Shown: positions 51,949 through 61,596, numbered from the stretch's first letter. The stretch: DNA of 64,000 nucleotides from Cytobacillus sp. FSL H8-0458 (GCF_038002165.1 NZ_JBBOBR010000001.1:3410001-3474000); one strand, 5' to 3'. Notes: generated by a model from the sequence alone, not told the origin. Made by a program: numbers and translations.

Positions 51949-52802
51949 TACAGCTCTGTACGGATATCCCAAAGTTCAGGGAAGAAGCGCTGGTCCAGCA
52001 CTTTTTTCAGATAGCCGACACCGGATGAACCGCCTGTGCCCATCTTGAAGCCGATGATTCTTTCGACCGTTTTCATATGGCGGAAGCGCCACTGCTGGAG
52101 CCAGTCTTCGATATCCACAAGTTTTTCCGCAAGCTCGTATAACTCCCAATACTTTTCAGGATTTTTATACACAGTCATCCAGGCTGAACGGACAGAATCA
52201 TTTTCTTTGTAGGTTCTGGTTACATCTCTGTTCAGAATGTCTTCATCAATTGGCAATCCGGCTTTGTGAAGCGCACGGATGGCTACATCGTAAAGGCCAG
52301 GTCTTTCGAATGCTTCTGTTAATCTTGCATGCAGCTCGGGATCTTTTTGATAGATTTTCAGAACATGCTCCGTTTTGTAGCCTAACGCAAATTCTACCAT
52401 ACGATACTGGTAGGATTGGAAGCCAGATGCCTGGCCAAGTGAATCACGGAACTCCATATATTCGGAAGGTGTCATAGTGGACAGCACATCCCATGCCTGG
52501 ATAATCTGCGATTGCGTCTTCGAAACGCGTGACAATCTTTTCTGTGCTGTGGATAAATCATTGTTTTCAATTGATTCGATGGCTGCGCCCATTTCATGAA
52601 GAATCAGCTTCATCCACAGCTCGCTCACCTGGTGGATGACGATGAACAGCATCTCATCATGATGGCCGGAAAGCCTGTTTTGCGCGGATAAGATTTTATC
52701 AAGCTGAAGGTATTCTCCGTAAGTCATGTTATTGGTAAAGTCTGTATGAATGCTCTTTTCAGAGGTTGTTGCGTTTACGTCCTGGTGTTTTTCGTTGATC
52801 AT
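51948..52802 (-). CDS. kynA: Tryptophan 2,3-dioxygenase
   Basis: 284-residue haem enzyme that opens the tryptophan ring to N-formylkynurenine. The haem-binding histidine region [26 protein letters not shown] near the C-terminus and the substrate region [16 protein letters not shown] near residue 35 identify the family. The ATG at 52802 has GGAGGAACC upstream; the in-frame upstream extension back to 52991 is repeat-rich and rejected. It is the last gene of the kynU-kynB-kynA operon. Confidence 0.92.
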   Translation of the reverse strand: MINEKHQDVNATTSEKSIHTDFTNNMTYGEYLQLDKILSAQNRLSGHHDEMLFIVIHQVSELWMKLILHEMGAAIESIENNDLSTAQKRLSRVSKTQSQIIQAWDVLSTMTPSEYMEFRDSLGQASGFQSYQYRMVEFALGYKTEHVLKIYQKDPELHARLTEAFERPGLYDVAIRALHKAGLPIDEDILNRDVTRTYKENDSVRSAWMTVYKNPEKYWELYELAEKLVDIEDWLQQWRFRHMKTVERIIGFKMGTGGSSGVGYLKKVLDQRFFPELWDIRTEL

Positions 52803-52853
52803 GTGGGTTCCTCCTTGGAATTGGTTCTTTTCGTTCTCGATTCGGCCTGATTC

Positions 52854-52915
52854 TGAGATCAGGTATATCAGCGACTGACCGAAGTATCTGGAAATTGGCC
52901 GATAATTTCGGCCGT
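52854..52915. repeat. 20-bp tandem repeat units, second location
   Basis: Three units at 52854, 52876 and 52896 (TGAGATCAG, TGACCGAAG, TGGCCGATA) with 20-22 bp spacing, related to the array at 26891-27050. It sits inside the kyn operon between kynB and kynA. Confidence 0.6.
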
Positions 52916-52923
52916 CCCCCCGC

Positions 52924-53553
52924 CTAAATCCGGCGAATAACCGCCCGTACCGGGCTGCCGTCTCCGTCTTTGATCGGGAGCGGCAAAGCAATTAGTTCAT
53001 AACTTCCTTCTTCTACCTCATCAAGCATGATATTTTCCAGTATATGAATGCCATTCCGATATAAGGCATGGTGCGTTTCCATCTCTTTGCTGTTGAGCTG
53101 ATCGACAGATGGCACATCCACTCCGAGCAGGCGCACTCCTTTGCTGCCAAGGTAGTCTGCCATATCCTCCGTCAATTCAGGAATCCGATTCGGAAACACT
53201 TCCGAATCATTCGGAACCGAGGTCCTGAGCAGCACGCGTTCTGCGCCTTCGAGATCAAATACTTTCAGAACCTCCGAATCCACCTTTTCATACCCAGATA
53301 CATCGATCACCCTCGCTGGTCCGATATATAGCTCAATGTCCAGATCCAGAATCTTTTCGCCTTCATCATTAAAATGGAACGGCGCATCAATATGGGTGCC
53401 GGTATGCAGGCTGGTCGTAATCCGTCCGATATTGACTGAGCCGGTTTGTTCTTTTGTAAAAGCCGTTTCATAGCTGAACGGGGTATCGCCGGGCCAGTGG
53501 GCAATGCCGTTAGTCAGCGGCTGAGATATATCGATCCACCCCTTTTTCGTCAT
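52924..53553 (-). CDS. kynB: Kynurenine formamidase
   Basis: 209 residues of the cyclase-like metal hydrolase family with the [12 protein letters not shown] motif (metal ligands) near residue 52. It hydrolyses N-formylkynurenine to kynurenine and formate. Its ATG shares bases with the stop of kynU (ATGA), so translation is coupled. It lies between kynU and kynA in the operon. Confidence 0.93.
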   Translation of the reverse strand: MTKKGWIDISQPLTNGIAHWPGDTPFSYETAFTKEQTGSVNIGRITTSLHTGTHIDAPFHFNDEGEKILDLDIELYIGPARVIDVSGYEKVDSEVLKVFDLEGAERVLLRTSVPNDSEVFPNRIPELTEDMADYLGSKGVRLLGVDVPSVDQLNSKEMETHHALYRNGIHILENIMLDEVEEGSYELIALPLPIKDGDGSPVRAVIRRI

Positions 53554-54818
53554 GCTACGACTCCCCGCTTATTTTCGAATTGTTTATATTTTTCCTCTTC
53601 CATGATGCCTTTTAAAATTTGCACGGTTTTCCACACATCTTCAAACGTGTTGTATAGTGCAACCGGCGCCAGGCGGATTCCATTTGGCGCCCGGAAATCC
53701 GGGATGACTCCTTCTGCTTTCAGCGCCTTGCAGATCCTTGCTGCTTCCGGGTGTTCCAGATAAATATGGCCGCCCCGCTTCTTTTCATCAAGCGGATTGC
53801 GCAGGACAAGGCCATGTCCTTCAAGCTCTTGCTGAATCAGCTCGATCATATAGCCTGTCAGCTGAAGAGATTTTTCACGGATTCGTTCCATGCCGACTTC
53901 ATTAAACATGCTTAATGAGCCAATAATCGGCGCCATGCTGAAAATATTCGGCGTACCGATCTGGTAGGCGCCTGCATCCTCAGCCGCAGTCAGCACATGT
54001 TCCATATCAAACTGCTTATCCTTGCGGGAACTGAACCAGCCGGAAAGTCCCGGAACCTTTCCAAAGTGGCGCTTGTTCACAAACAGCCCGCCCGTTGAGC
54101 CTGGACCGCCATTCAGATGCTTATAGTTGCACCAGAACGCGAAATCGACATCCCAATCACTCAGGGAATGGGGGACAGATCCAACCGAATGGCATAGATC
54201 AAAGCCGATCTCAATCCCGCGCTTATGCGCCTCATCAGTCAAATACTCCATATCCAGCACCTGGCCGCTTCGATAAAGAACGCCCGGCAGGACAATCAGC
54301 GCGATTTCATCCGTCATAGCCGCGACAATGTCCTCTTCTCTCAATGTATGGCCATCCGCGCTTTTCACCCGGACAAGATGCTCATCAGGATCATAGCCCT
54401 TCAGCTTCACCTGGCTTTGCAGCGCATAAATATCACTTGGAAAATTGAGTTCATCCGCTAAAATCTTTGTTCTTTTACCTTCCGGCTTATAAAAAGTCGA
54501 TACAAGCTGGTGAAGGTTAACAGTTGTGGAACCGCTTACAACCACTTCCTCCGGATTTGCCCCAACGATTGGCGCCAGCTCTTTACCCAGTTCTTCAGAT
54601 AGATAGAACCAGGGATTGTCCCCTTCTGTCCAGCCGTCAATGGCATGATGCTTCCAGGAATCCAGCAGATCGAGCAGCGATTTTTCCGCCCTCTTCGAAA
54701 GCAGGCCAAGTGAATTGCCATCCAGATAAATTCCATCTTCTTTTATATAAAACTCTTCCCGGCAGGACAGGTCATTTTGTTCATCAAGTCTGATTGCATA
54801 CTCTTTTGTAATATCCAT
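53550..54818 (-). CDS. kynU: Kynureninase
   Basis: 422-residue PLP enzyme that splits kynurenine to anthranilate and alanine. The PLP-binding lysine lies in [17 protein letters not shown] (about residue 230). It is the first gene of the operon and starts with ATG after AAAGG. No kynurenine 3-monooxygenase is in the window, so the pathway ends at anthranilate, which could feed a quorum or iron-binding route or re-enter tryptophan biosynthesis. Confidence 0.94.
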   Translation of the reverse strand: MDITKEYAIRLDEQNDLSCREEFYIKEDGIYLDGNSLGLLSKRAEKSLLDLLDSWKHHAIDGWTEGDNPWFYLSEELGKELAPIVGANPEEVVVSGSTTVNLHQLVSTFYKPEGKRTKILADELNFPSDIYALQSQVKLKGYDPDEHLVRVKSADGHTLREEDIVAAMTDEIALIVLPGVLYRSGQVLDMEYLTDEAHKRGIEIGFDLCHSVGSVPHSLSDWDVDFAFWCNYKHLNGGPGSTGGLFVNKRHFGKVPGLSGWFSSRKDKQFDMEHVLTAAEDAGAYQIGTPNIFSMAPIIGSLSMFNEVGMERIREKSLQLTGYMIELIQQELEGHGLVLRNPLDEKKRGGHIYLEHPEAARICKALKAEGVIPDFRAPNGIRLAPVALYNTFEDVWKTVQILKGIMEEEKYKQFENKRGVVA

Positions 54819-54856
54819 ATATTTCCAACCTTTCAGAATATTTATTATTTACGAAA

Positions 54857-54894
54857 ATTATATTGTTTGATTGACACTATGTCAATGATATAAT
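54857..54894. promoter_or_regulatory. Divergent kynU/tetR promoters with shared operator
   Basis: For kynU (minus) TTGACA at plus 54880-54885 and TATAAT at plus 54857-54862 are 17 bp apart, a perfect sigma-A promoter. For the regulator (plus) TTGATT at 54867-54872 and TATAAT at 54889-54894 are 16 bp apart. The palindrome TTGACActaTGTCAA at 54871-54885 overlaps the core elements of both and is a likely TetR operator. Confidence 0.75.
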
Positions 54895-54932
54895 GTCAGT
54901 AATATTAGAAAATATAAAAAGGAATGAACTAG

Positions 54933-55550
54933 ATGAAAAATTCCATAGATCAATTGCCGGCGAGGCAGCAGCAGGCCCTGAAAACACGCCAAAAGCTTCT
55001 CCAAGCCGGTAAAGAAGTTTTTCTCGAAAATGGCTTTCAAAAAGCGACCATCTCACAAGTGATCAAAAAAGCACAAACAGGCTATGGCACGGCGTACGTC
55101 TATTTTAAAAATAAAGACGAGCTTTTCATTACCTTAATGGAAGATCTCATGAACCAATTTTACCAAGTGGCAGAGATGCCCTTTAAGCCGCAGGCCAAAG
55201 AAGAGGCCTACGAAAATATTAAGAAGCAGGTCAGACTGTTTCTGCAGCTGGCTTTGGATGAGCGGGAAATGATGAAGGTCGTAAAAGAGGCAATCGGCAT
55301 TTCTCCTGAGATAGAGGAAAAATGGTATGGAATCCGTGAACGCTTCATCGAACGGATTTCAGTCGACATCCGCTACGCCCAGTCACAAAAGCTTGCCAAA
55401 GAGAACCTTGACCCGGCTCTCACCGCGAGAGGCTGGTTCTATTCGAATGAAATGTTCATGTGGGAGCTGGTGATGAACAAGGAGAAGTATCAGATGGATG
55501 AAGTGATTGTGAACCTGACGAGGATGTATACAGGCGGATTGTACGAATAA
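54933..55550 (+). CDS. TetR/AcrR-family regulator of the kyn operon
   Basis: 205 residues: an N-terminal TetR helix-turn-helix (about 15-65, RQKLLQAGKEVFLENGFQKATISQVIKKAQTGYGTAYVYFKNKDELF) and a C-terminal helical ligand domain. It is divergent from kynU, with 114 bases and a palindromic operator between. The most economical view is a repressor released by kynurenine or a related metabolite; this is inferred only from gene order. Confidence 0.88.
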   Translation: MKNSIDQLPARQQQALKTRQKLLQAGKEVFLENGFQKATISQVIKKAQTGYGTAYVYFKNKDELFITLMEDLMNQFYQVAEMPFKPQAKEEAYENIKKQVRLFLQLALDEREMMKVVKEAIGISPEIEEKWYGIRERFIERISVDIRYAQSQKLAKENLDPALTARGWFYSNEMFMWELVMNKEKYQMDEVIVNLTRMYTGGLYE

Positions 55551-55568
55551 AGCGAACATTTATGGTCC

Positions 55569-55608
55569 TAAAAAAGGTGCCTCTCCTTAAGGGAAAGACA
55601 CCTTTTTT
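55569..55608. terminator. Bidirectional intrinsic terminator
   Basis: GGTGCCTCTCC and its mostly complementary partner with A- and T-runs on the outsides, between the tetR and aminoglycoside phosphotransferase genes. Two short imperfect hairpins (TTCCGAA...TTCGGAA and GAGGGACAGATCCCTC) follow at 55625-55660. Confidence 0.8.
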
Positions 55609-55705
55609 CTATTTCAAAACCACTTCCGAATCTTTCGGAAGGGAGGGACAGATCCCTCTGTTCCAATCATAATCTTTAGTGGGCCAGTGAAACTGCCCCC
55701 CCCCC

Positions 55706-56497
55706 TTAAATCCACTCTTTCCCGTGCTGACGAATGAATTCAATATCTTTTTGATAGTGTTCATAGTGGCCTTCATCCAGCATTTTTTGAAAAGCAGCGT
55801 CACCTTCACCGGCTTTCCTTTTCATGTACTGACATAATCCTTCTAACCGGAGCATTACCATCTCCACATAGTCTTCTTCTATTTCCTCCATACCGTAGGA
55901 TTCAAAAAACAAACTAACTCTTTGTCTTATTCGGCTGGCATCAAGGAATGGATTATAATGAACGGCTTCGCCTGCTTCGGTATGATAATGCCTGCTTAAT
56001 GGAACGCAGGTATAAAGAGCATACGCTATTTCCCACAGTCTTGGACCCGGAGCCGCAAGGTCAAAATCGATAATGCCTGCAGGCTTTTTATGACTGAAAA
56101 TAATATTGTAAATGGCAAAATCATTGTGACAGACAACCTCCTGGTTAGCTGGAGTATTGTCTAATGGCTTCCATTCACTCGATATAGGAAAATCACTCAC
56201 CGCATCATGATAGTGCCGGAGCATCTTCGCTATTTCTTTTAAAACATCATTGGACCACATGTATTCTTTTAAAGGGTAATTACCCGCTTTACCTTCAATA
56301 AATGATAAGATTTCTCTGCCTTTGTCGTCCATTCCCAGAAACTTTGGCGCATAGCTGAAACCTTTGCTTTCCAAATGCTTTAGTAAACGGTGAATTCTGG
56401 GACTGTCCGGCTTCAGTTCACGCCGGATAGTATCTCCGGAACGATAGACGCGAGAGACATTCCCTCCTGTCAGCAGCTCTTCGTTTTGATTCTTCAT
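55706..56497 (-). CDS. Aminoglycoside phosphotransferase-fold kinase
   Basis: 263 residues of the APH/choline kinase fold: phosphate-binding region GDTIRRELKPDSPRIHRLLKHLES, catalytic HNDFAIYNIIF (HxDxxxxN) and metal-binding IIDFDLAAPGPRLWEIAYAL. The natural substrate is unknown (aminoglycoside, amino sugar or other). The ATG at 56497 follows GGGGGAATTTT. Downstream of the stop, a run of nine C begins. Confidence 0.82.
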   Translation of the reverse strand: MKNQNEELLTGGNVSRVYRSGDTIRRELKPDSPRIHRLLKHLESKGFSYAPKFLGMDDKGREILSFIEGKAGNYPLKEYMWSNDVLKEIAKMLRHYHDAVSDFPISSEWKPLDNTPANQEVVCHNDFAIYNIIFSHKKPAGIIDFDLAAPGPRLWEIAYALYTCVPLSRHYHTEAGEAVHYNPFLDASRIRQRVSLFFESYGMEEIEEDYVEMVMLRLEGLCQYMKRKAGEGDAAFQKMLDEGHYEHYQKDIEFIRQHGKEWI

Positions 56498-56838
56498 TAA
56501 AATTCCCCCAATAATATAGGGACCCAGTATCTGTGTCAATAGAGATGTATTTTTACCCAAAAATAAAAGCAGAGCTGCGAAAGGCATCTGCTTGGCAATG
56601 GGAATTTAATTGTCCACACCATGTATCCCTTGAATGATTTTCAGATAGACAAATAAACGCATCCTTACAAATCAAGGACCGCCGCCTGTCTCTATCCAAT
56701 TAATGAATCATTTCAAGTTATTCCACATGTGTAAAATCGATTCCCCTTTCTTTACATCTCTAAAAATAGATTTTACCATGGAATGATATCTAATGATAGA
56801 AAACTTATCTACTTTTATGATTATTCAGAGCGATTCTG
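56498..56838. other. Intergenic region without recognised features
   Basis: 340 bases between the APH-type and NUDIX genes, both on the minus strand. AT-rich with no long stems, no repeat family members and no open frame that looks coding. It presumably holds the promoter of the phosphotransferase gene; I could not pick one with confidence. Confidence 0.5.
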
Positions 56839-57291
56839 TTAGCCTTTCTTATATTCAGTATATTCCTCAATGAAGCCCCTGTATTCACCTGTTAATCCAT
56901 CGGGCAAGTTAGTCAGTGCAAAATAACGCAAATCTACCGACTCACTATTATCTGCCTTAAGTTCTCCACTTACCTCTTTTGTAAAATAAAGGGCTGTTAC
57001 GGAATAAAGCTCGTCACCATTTTGAACTTTTAAGTAGTACTCGGAACCTGAAAATACATTCAGCAGCTTTAGGTTCTCCACTGCCAATCCTGTCTCTTCA
57101 AAAACTTCTCTTTTGGCTGTTTCCTCAAAGCTTTCCCCCAAATCCATCAGCCCGCCAGGCAGCCCCCAGCTGCCATCATGCCTTTTTTGCAATAACACTT
57201 CATTTCGCTCATTCAAAATAATCACAACTGAACCCGGAAGAATAATGGGTCTATGCCCTACATACTGTCTGAGATATTTATAGTATTCCAC
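56839..57291 (-). CDS. NUDIX hydrolase
   Basis: 150 residues with the NUDIX box GLMDLGESFEETAKREVFEETGL (glycine, glutamate and REXXEE pattern intact) near residue 60. It hydrolyses a nucleoside diphosphate linked to another moiety. I chose the GTG at 57291 (MEYYKYLRQYVGHRP, preceded by AGGGGGCTAAGGAAA), which matches the usual N-terminus; a GTG at 57348 would add 19 residues. Confidence 0.82.
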   Translation of the reverse strand: MEYYKYLRQYVGHRPIILPGSVVIILNERNEVLLQKRHDGSWGLPGGLMDLGESFEETAKREVFEETGLAVENLKLLNVFSGSEYYLKVQNGDELYSVTALYFTKEVSGELKADNSESVDLRYFALTNLPDGLTGEYRGFIEEYTEYKKG

Positions 57292-57436
57292 TTTCCTTAG
57301 CCCCCTCTGTTCCATTGATAGGCCAATAAACCTGTCCTCTTGTCCCACCTTACATATTCCTGAAAACTGTGCTGGATTCCTTTTTTATCTGCAAAATCCC
57401 CGCAGTCAACAGCACTCTTCCATTTTCCTGTATAAC

Positions 57437-57475
57437 AAAAAGGACTGCCCTATGCAAACGGCAGTCCCCCTTTTT
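57437..57475 (-). terminator. Intrinsic terminator after OYE-family gene
   Basis: GGACTGCC/GGCAGTCC stem (57442-57449 and 57460-57467) with a 10-base loop and T-runs on both sides; on the minus strand it ends the old-yellow-enzyme-type gene. Confidence 0.8.
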
Positions 57476-57500
57476 ATTTCTCTCGCGAAATTCGAATTAC

Positions 57501-58622
57501 TTAGTCCACAACCGGAAACCACCCTGGAGTGTTCACAATTGCCTGCCAGAGCGGATCCGGAATAACCAGTTTTTCCTGATCCTTTTTAGATAATGTGACA
57601 GCAATTTCAGATTCTTTTCCTTCCTGCACCTTCTGCACCCAATCCGGCTCCATAATCAGCTCCCGGCCAAGGGCGATCATAGCCACTCCTGCTTCCAGTG
57701 CCTTGGCGGCTTCTTCAGGGGTATGAATCGATCCGACTCCGATTAGCGGTACGCGGTTATTGATCTTTTCTAATAAATGCTGAATTCTTGGCTTAGCCTC
57801 ATCAGCACCGCGTCTTGGTTTGGACCAGAAGTCCATCAGAGAGACATGAAGGTAGTCCAGCCCTTTATCTGATAGCACATCCACCAGTTGAAGAGTATCG
57901 TCCATAGTGATCCCTGGCTCAGTTGGCTCTTCCGGAGAAAAACGGTATCCGACAATGAATGGCTCTTTTGCATGTTCTTTTACCGCTTTTTGCACTGCAT
58001 CTACTACAGCAAGAGGGAACGTCATACGATTCTCAAGGCTGCCTCCGAATCGGTCCTCACGGCGATTTGAATGCGGAGAAAAGAACTGCTGAATTAAATA
58101 GCCATTGGCACCATGGATTTCAACGCCATCATAGCCTGCCTGGATAGCCCGGCGGGCAGTCTCTCCGAAAGCGGCAATGATATCCTCCACTTCCTTTTCC
58201 GTCAGTTCTCTTGGCGTGTTGCCGCTACCTTCAGATGCAACCGCACTGGCACTGACTGTTTCGCCATTTGGTACAAGCTCTGGAGGACATTCCCTCCCGC
58301 CATGAAAGATCTGAAGAACGGCTTTGGCACCCTGCTCTTTTATGCTTGTTGCCAGCCTTGAAAGACTTGGAATCATCCCGTCATGGTCGCCGCCGAATTC
58401 ACCATGGAATCCCTTTCCGCTGGCTGTCACATTTGTACAGGCTGTAATCACCATTCCAGCCCCTTTGGAGCGTCGTACATAATAATCGATCTCGGCATCT
58501 GACACCGTTCCATCCGGATGGGAAGCGAAATTCGTCATCGGCGCCAGGACCAGCCTGTTTTTTAACTCGACATTATTTTTTAACTGAAGAGATTCTAATA
58601 ACGGTTTATAGCTTGGATTCAT
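57501..58622 (-). CDS. Old yellow enzyme-family flavin oxidoreductase
   Basis: 373-residue FMN enzyme with the OYE-type barrel: LVLAPMTNFASHPDGTVSDAEIDYY, GYDGVEIHGANGYLIQQFFSPHSNRREDRFGGS and IALGRELIMEPDW. The HxxN pair in the GVEIHGAN stretch is of the OYE substrate-binding type. Family members reduce alpha,beta-unsaturated carbonyls with NAD(P)H. The ATG at 58622 has GAGGAG at eight bases; the GTG at 58631 is an alternative. No partner gene is evident. Confidence 0.85.
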   Translation of the reverse strand: MNPSYKPLLESLQLKNNVELKNRLVLAPMTNFASHPDGTVSDAEIDYYVRRSKGAGMVITACTNVTASGKGFHGEFGGDHDGMIPSLSRLATSIKEQGAKAVLQIFHGGRECPPELVPNGETVSASAVASEGSGNTPRELTEKEVEDIIAAFGETARRAIQAGYDGVEIHGANGYLIQQFFSPHSNRREDRFGGSLENRMTFPLAVVDAVQKAVKEHAKEPFIVGYRFSPEEPTEPGITMDDTLQLVDVLSDKGLDYLHVSLMDFWSKPRRGADEAKPRIQHLLEKINNRVPLIGVGSIHTPEEAAKALEAGVAMIALGRELIMEPDWVQKVQEGKESEIAVTLSKKDQEKLVIPDPLWQAIVNTPGWFPVVD

Positions 58623-58761
58623 ATAAATCACTCCTCTATTTCGTTCAACCCTAGTTTGTATATTTTTTACACAAAATAAACTGACTGCAAAACGATACTG
58701 TAATGTTATATGTTACAGTTTAGGAAGTCAATTATTTGAATCGCAGCGTTCCAAAAAGAAC

Positions 58762-58784
58762 AGAGGGACAAGTCCCTTGTCCCT
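58762..58784. repeat. Hairpin GAGGGACAAG/CTTGTCCCTC
   Basis: Ten-bp perfect arms around a 3-base loop. A related sequence with GAGGGACAG is at 55640-55660. Both lie in intergenic regions near minus-strand 3' ends. Confidence 0.65.
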
Positions 58785-58808
58785 CCCTCTGCTTCTCTTC
58801 CTTGGCGT

Positions 58809-59255
58809 TCAGCCTGCCCCCTGGTCCCAGGATATATTTTCGATGACCACGTCCAGCTGGCCGCTTGGGATCATAAGTGATGTTTTTTCTCCCAGATTTC
58901 TTAACAAAAGCTGCCTGCCTACCGGAGACAGGAACGAGATACAGCCATTATCAGGGTCCGACTCTTCCGGGAGGCAAATATGATAAACTTCCCGATCGTC
59001 CTCCCCGTCAAATAAAACGGTTACCTTTGTTCCAATCAATACTTTCCGCAAAGGTTGTTCCGCCGGCGCTTGATTACAAAGATCAATGTATTGCTCTACT
59101 TCCCTTACATAAATACTGAGAAAATCCTTTCTTCGCTCCTTTAGCGGAGTAGAAGAAAGGTAAAGTCCATTCAAGTCCTGATGATTTTCATCAATATACG
59201 TCAGCTGTCTAACAAAGAATTCTTTCTCAGAGAGAGCCTCAAGACTATGGTTCAT
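58809..59255 (-). CDS. GreA/GreB-family transcription factor
   Basis: 148 residues. The C-terminal half (about 70-148; ISFLSPVGRQLLLRNLGEKTSLMIPSGQLDVVIENI) is the FKBP-like C-terminal domain of GreA. The N-terminal part is shorter than a normal Gre coiled coil and lacks the acidic DxxE tip as far as I see. It may therefore be an RNA polymerase-binding regulator such as Gfh-like or Rnk-like rather than a cleavage factor. GGGGGG precedes the ATG at 59255. Confidence 0.75.
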   Translation of the reverse strand: MNHSLEALSEKEFFVRQLTYIDENHQDLNGLYLSSTPLKERRKDFLSIYVREVEQYIDLCNQAPAEQPLRKVLIGTKVTVLFDGEDDREVYHICLPEESDPDNGCISFLSPVGRQLLLRNLGEKTSLMIPSGQLDVVIENISWDQGAG

Positions 59256-59436
59256 AATAGATAACCCCCCTGCTCGGATCAAACACCCTGCAAAACTTCA
59301 ATTTTACTGTCATTTTCCATGCACCATCCTTTTTTGAATATATAAAAAGCAGACCTTTCCCATTTATAAAAGAAAGGTCTACTATATATTTACAACATAG
59401 CATATTGATACCTGAAAAGCCAGCTAACTTACGCGA

Positions 59437-59814
59437 TTATTGGCAAACCCCGAGCGGATTCCCATCAGGATCAAAGAATGTAAAAAATCTCGTGGTCCCT
59501 TCCCCGCCGATTGGATTTACGTTTACACCCTTCTCAAGTAAAAGCTTATGAGTTTCTTCAATATCTTCAGGAATGAAATTATAATATTTTCCCACGCCAA
59601 AATCATTTTCTGGAAATTTCATCGGCTGATGAGGATTGGTTCTGACAAGGCAGACGACAGTTTGCGCATGTTCTCCAATCCGCATGACAGCTGCCTCTTT
59701 TTCCATGTAAACCAGCTGAAATCCCAGTATTTCTCCATACCATCTTGCTGATAGCTCCGGGTTTTTGACCGGTATAAAGATTCCTTCAACGCCTGTCAGC
59801 AGCGGCTTGCCCAT
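59437..59814 (-). CDS. VOC family protein (glyoxalase/dioxygenase fold)
   Basis: 125 residues of paired beta-alpha-beta modules: EGIFIPVKNPELSARWYGEILGFQ at the N-terminus and EDIEETHKLLLEKGVNVNPIGGEGTTRFFTFFDPDGNPLGVCQ at the C-terminus. Substrate unknown. AAAGGAGAG precedes the ATG at 59814. It stands alone. Confidence 0.82.
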   Translation of the reverse strand: MGKPLLTGVEGIFIPVKNPELSARWYGEILGFQLVYMEKEAAVMRIGEHAQTVVCLVRTNPHQPMKFPENDFGVGKYYNFIPEDIEETHKLLLEKGVNVNPIGGEGTTRFFTFFDPDGNPLGVCQ

Positions 59815-59962
59815 TAAAATCTCTCCTTTTAAATTTGAATGATATTTACCTACTTCCTTAGCCATCTTATTACTTCTCTCTTTTGTATTATTTTTCCTTT
59901 TTAAATCAGACTATCTGTTCATCTCTGCAAGAAAAAACGCTCCTGCTTTTGCAGGAACGTTC

Positions 59963-60110
59963 GGTTTGGACTTGTTCTCTTGTGGTCGCGCTTCTTAGGT
60001 CCGAAGTTGAGCCTGGTTCAGACTCTTCTCACGGCTTGCCCGCTTCTCCTGTCAGAAGGCAGCCCGGCTTCAGACTCGCCTGAACCGATTTCCCCTTGTA
60101 CTGTCTGAAC
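59963..60110. repeat. 52-bp tandem repeat array 3 (three units)
   Basis: Units start at 59963, 60014 and 60066 with 51-52 bp spacing and the conserved parts GGTTCAGACTC and GTCCGAAGTTGAG. Upstream, a hairpin (AACGCTCCTGC/GCAGGAACGTT) is at 59935-59962. The 370-base gap 59815-60182 holds nothing else visible. Confidence 0.8.
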
Positions 60111-60182
60111 AGGAAGACCGAACCCACTCTGAATACTTTCCCAAATTTTAAGCACTCTAATTGTGTATGGGAGGTGAAGGAT

Positions 60183-60332
60183 TTGCCGCGTCAAAACAAT
60201 AAATCAGAGAAACAGCAAACAAATTCCGCAGCAGTAAACCGTCAGGGTTCAGGATCAGAATATGAAAAAGAACGTGCGGGGAATGTGGAAGGGTACGGCC
60301 AGCCCTACCCGGAAAATGGAGCTAAACAGTAA
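60183..60332 (+). CDS. Small hydrophilic protein of unknown function
   Basis: 49 residues, predicted disordered, rich in Gln, Asn, Glu and Gly (RQNNKSEKQQTNSAAVNRQG), a composition reminiscent of small acid-soluble or spore-associated peptides. The start is TTG at 60183 with GGAGGTGAAGG upstream. A strong terminator follows. Evidence for expression is only the ribosome site and terminator; confidence is limited. Confidence 0.5.
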   Translation: MPRQNNKSEKQQTNSAAVNRQGSGSEYEKERAGNVEGYGQPYPENGAKQ

Positions 60333-60338
60333 TGATGG

Positions 60339-60373
60339 GCAAGAGTGAATTAAACGTTAATTCACTCTTTTAT
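60339..60373. terminator. Bidirectional intrinsic terminator
   Basis: AAGAGTGAATTAA and its complement around a 3-base loop, with T-run on the plus side and A-run on the minus side. Between the small protein gene and the convergent MFS gene. Confidence 0.8.
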
Positions 60374-61545
60374 ATTGCCTTCACCATTTTGGATGCCTTC
60401 TCTGCAGGCTTTTTCCACACAAGGGTTAAACCGATCCCCAAGGCAGTGACGATAGCTGCGAAATAGTAAGGGTAGTTAATATCGATATCAAACAGCATCC
60501 CTCCTATAATAGGTCCGCTGATATTCGCGAGGCTTGTAAACATCGAATTCATTCCGCCCACAAAGCCCTGTTCATTGCCGGCGATATTGGAAAGATAGGA
60601 AGTGATGGCCGGACGGAATAAATCGAATCCTACAAACACAATGAAGGTTACGAGCAGTATCGCAAAATAGGAATGAACAACGGTCATTAAAAACACAAGC
60701 AGGCCGGATAATAATAAGCTGTAGCGGATCAGTTTGATTTCACCCCATATTCGGGTGAGGCGGTCAAATAGCAGGATTTGTGATACAGCGCCAAAAATGG
60801 CTCCGCCCGTTATGACAATAGCAATATCCGCTGGTTTAAAGGCAAACTTGTGATCGACAAATAAGCTAAAGAAGGATTCAAAAGCAGCAAGTCCGAATGA
60901 GGCAATAAAAATCAGAATAAAGGCAAGGAGGTACTTTGGCTCCATCACCCGTCTGAAGCCGCTCTTTCCTGCTTCGGCTCCTTCATTATTTTCCTCATTG
61001 CGCTCAGGCTCTGTTAATAAAATCAGGGAAAGCACAGCTGCAAGCGCACCAAGTCCCCCTGCAAAGAAAAATGGCACCCGCGTTCCAAACTCTGCTAAAA
61101 ATCCGCCAATGCCTGGACCGATGATAAAACCGGTGCTGATGGCCGCTGACATATACCCGAGTGCCTTCGGGCGGGTTTCAGTCGTGGTAATGTCCGCAAT
61201 AAAAGCTGTAACGGCCGGCATAATAAAGGCCGCACTAATCCCGCCTAAAATCCGCGAAACGAACAGAACCTCGATTTCTTTGCCGATCCCGAATAAGAAT
61301 TCTGATAGGCCGAAAATAAACAGGCCGGTGACAATCATGATTTTCCTGCCCCATTTATCGGCTGCTCTCCCTGCAAACGGGGAAACAATCAGCTGGGCTA
61401 AGGCAAATGCGGCTGTCAAATAGCCGATCGTTGTGCCTGTTATGCCTAATTCATTCATCAGCGTAGGCAGGACAGGAATGACCAGGCCGATTCCCAAAAA
61501 GGCAATGAATAAATTCGTCAATAATAATCCTAATGTGATTTTCAT
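60370..61545 (-). CDS. MFS multidrug efflux pump, Bmr/Blt-like
   Basis: 391 residues with 12 membrane segments, motif A GRAADKWGRKIM and motif C GPGIGGFLAEFG, which mark the DHA1 drug-proton antiporters. It is divergent from a MerR regulator with an effector-binding domain, the arrangement of bmr-bmrR and blt-bltR in B. subtilis. GGAGC precedes the ATG. The promoter with a 19-bp spacer at 61597-61627 supports MerR-type induction by drugs. Confidence 0.87.
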   Translation of the reverse strand: MKITLGLLLTNLFIAFLGIGLVIPVLPTLMNELGITGTTIGYLTAAFALAQLIVSPFAGRAADKWGRKIMIVTGLFIFGLSEFLFGIGKEIEVLFVSRILGGISAAFIMPAVTAFIADITTTETRPKALGYMSAAISTGFIIGPGIGGFLAEFGTRVPFFFAGGLGALAAVLSLILLTEPERNEENNEGAEAGKSGFRRVMEPKYLLAFILIFIASFGLAAFESFFSLFVDHKFAFKPADIAIVITGGAIFGAVSQILLFDRLTRIWGEIKLIRYSLLLSGLLVFLMTVVHSYFAILLVTFIVFVGFDLFRPAITSYLSNIAGNEQGFVGGMNSMFTSLANISGPIIGGMLFDIDINYPYYFAAIVTALGIGLTLVWKKPAEKASKMVKAI

Positions 61546-61596
61546 CTATATCATGCTCCTTACAAAACAGTCAAACTTGATTTATATATACGATCT

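Noticed and set aside
55695..55706. Run of about ten C beside the phosphotransferase gene
   Set aside because: Could affect sequencing accuracy but no effect on a reading frame is visible because it lies just outside the stop codon.
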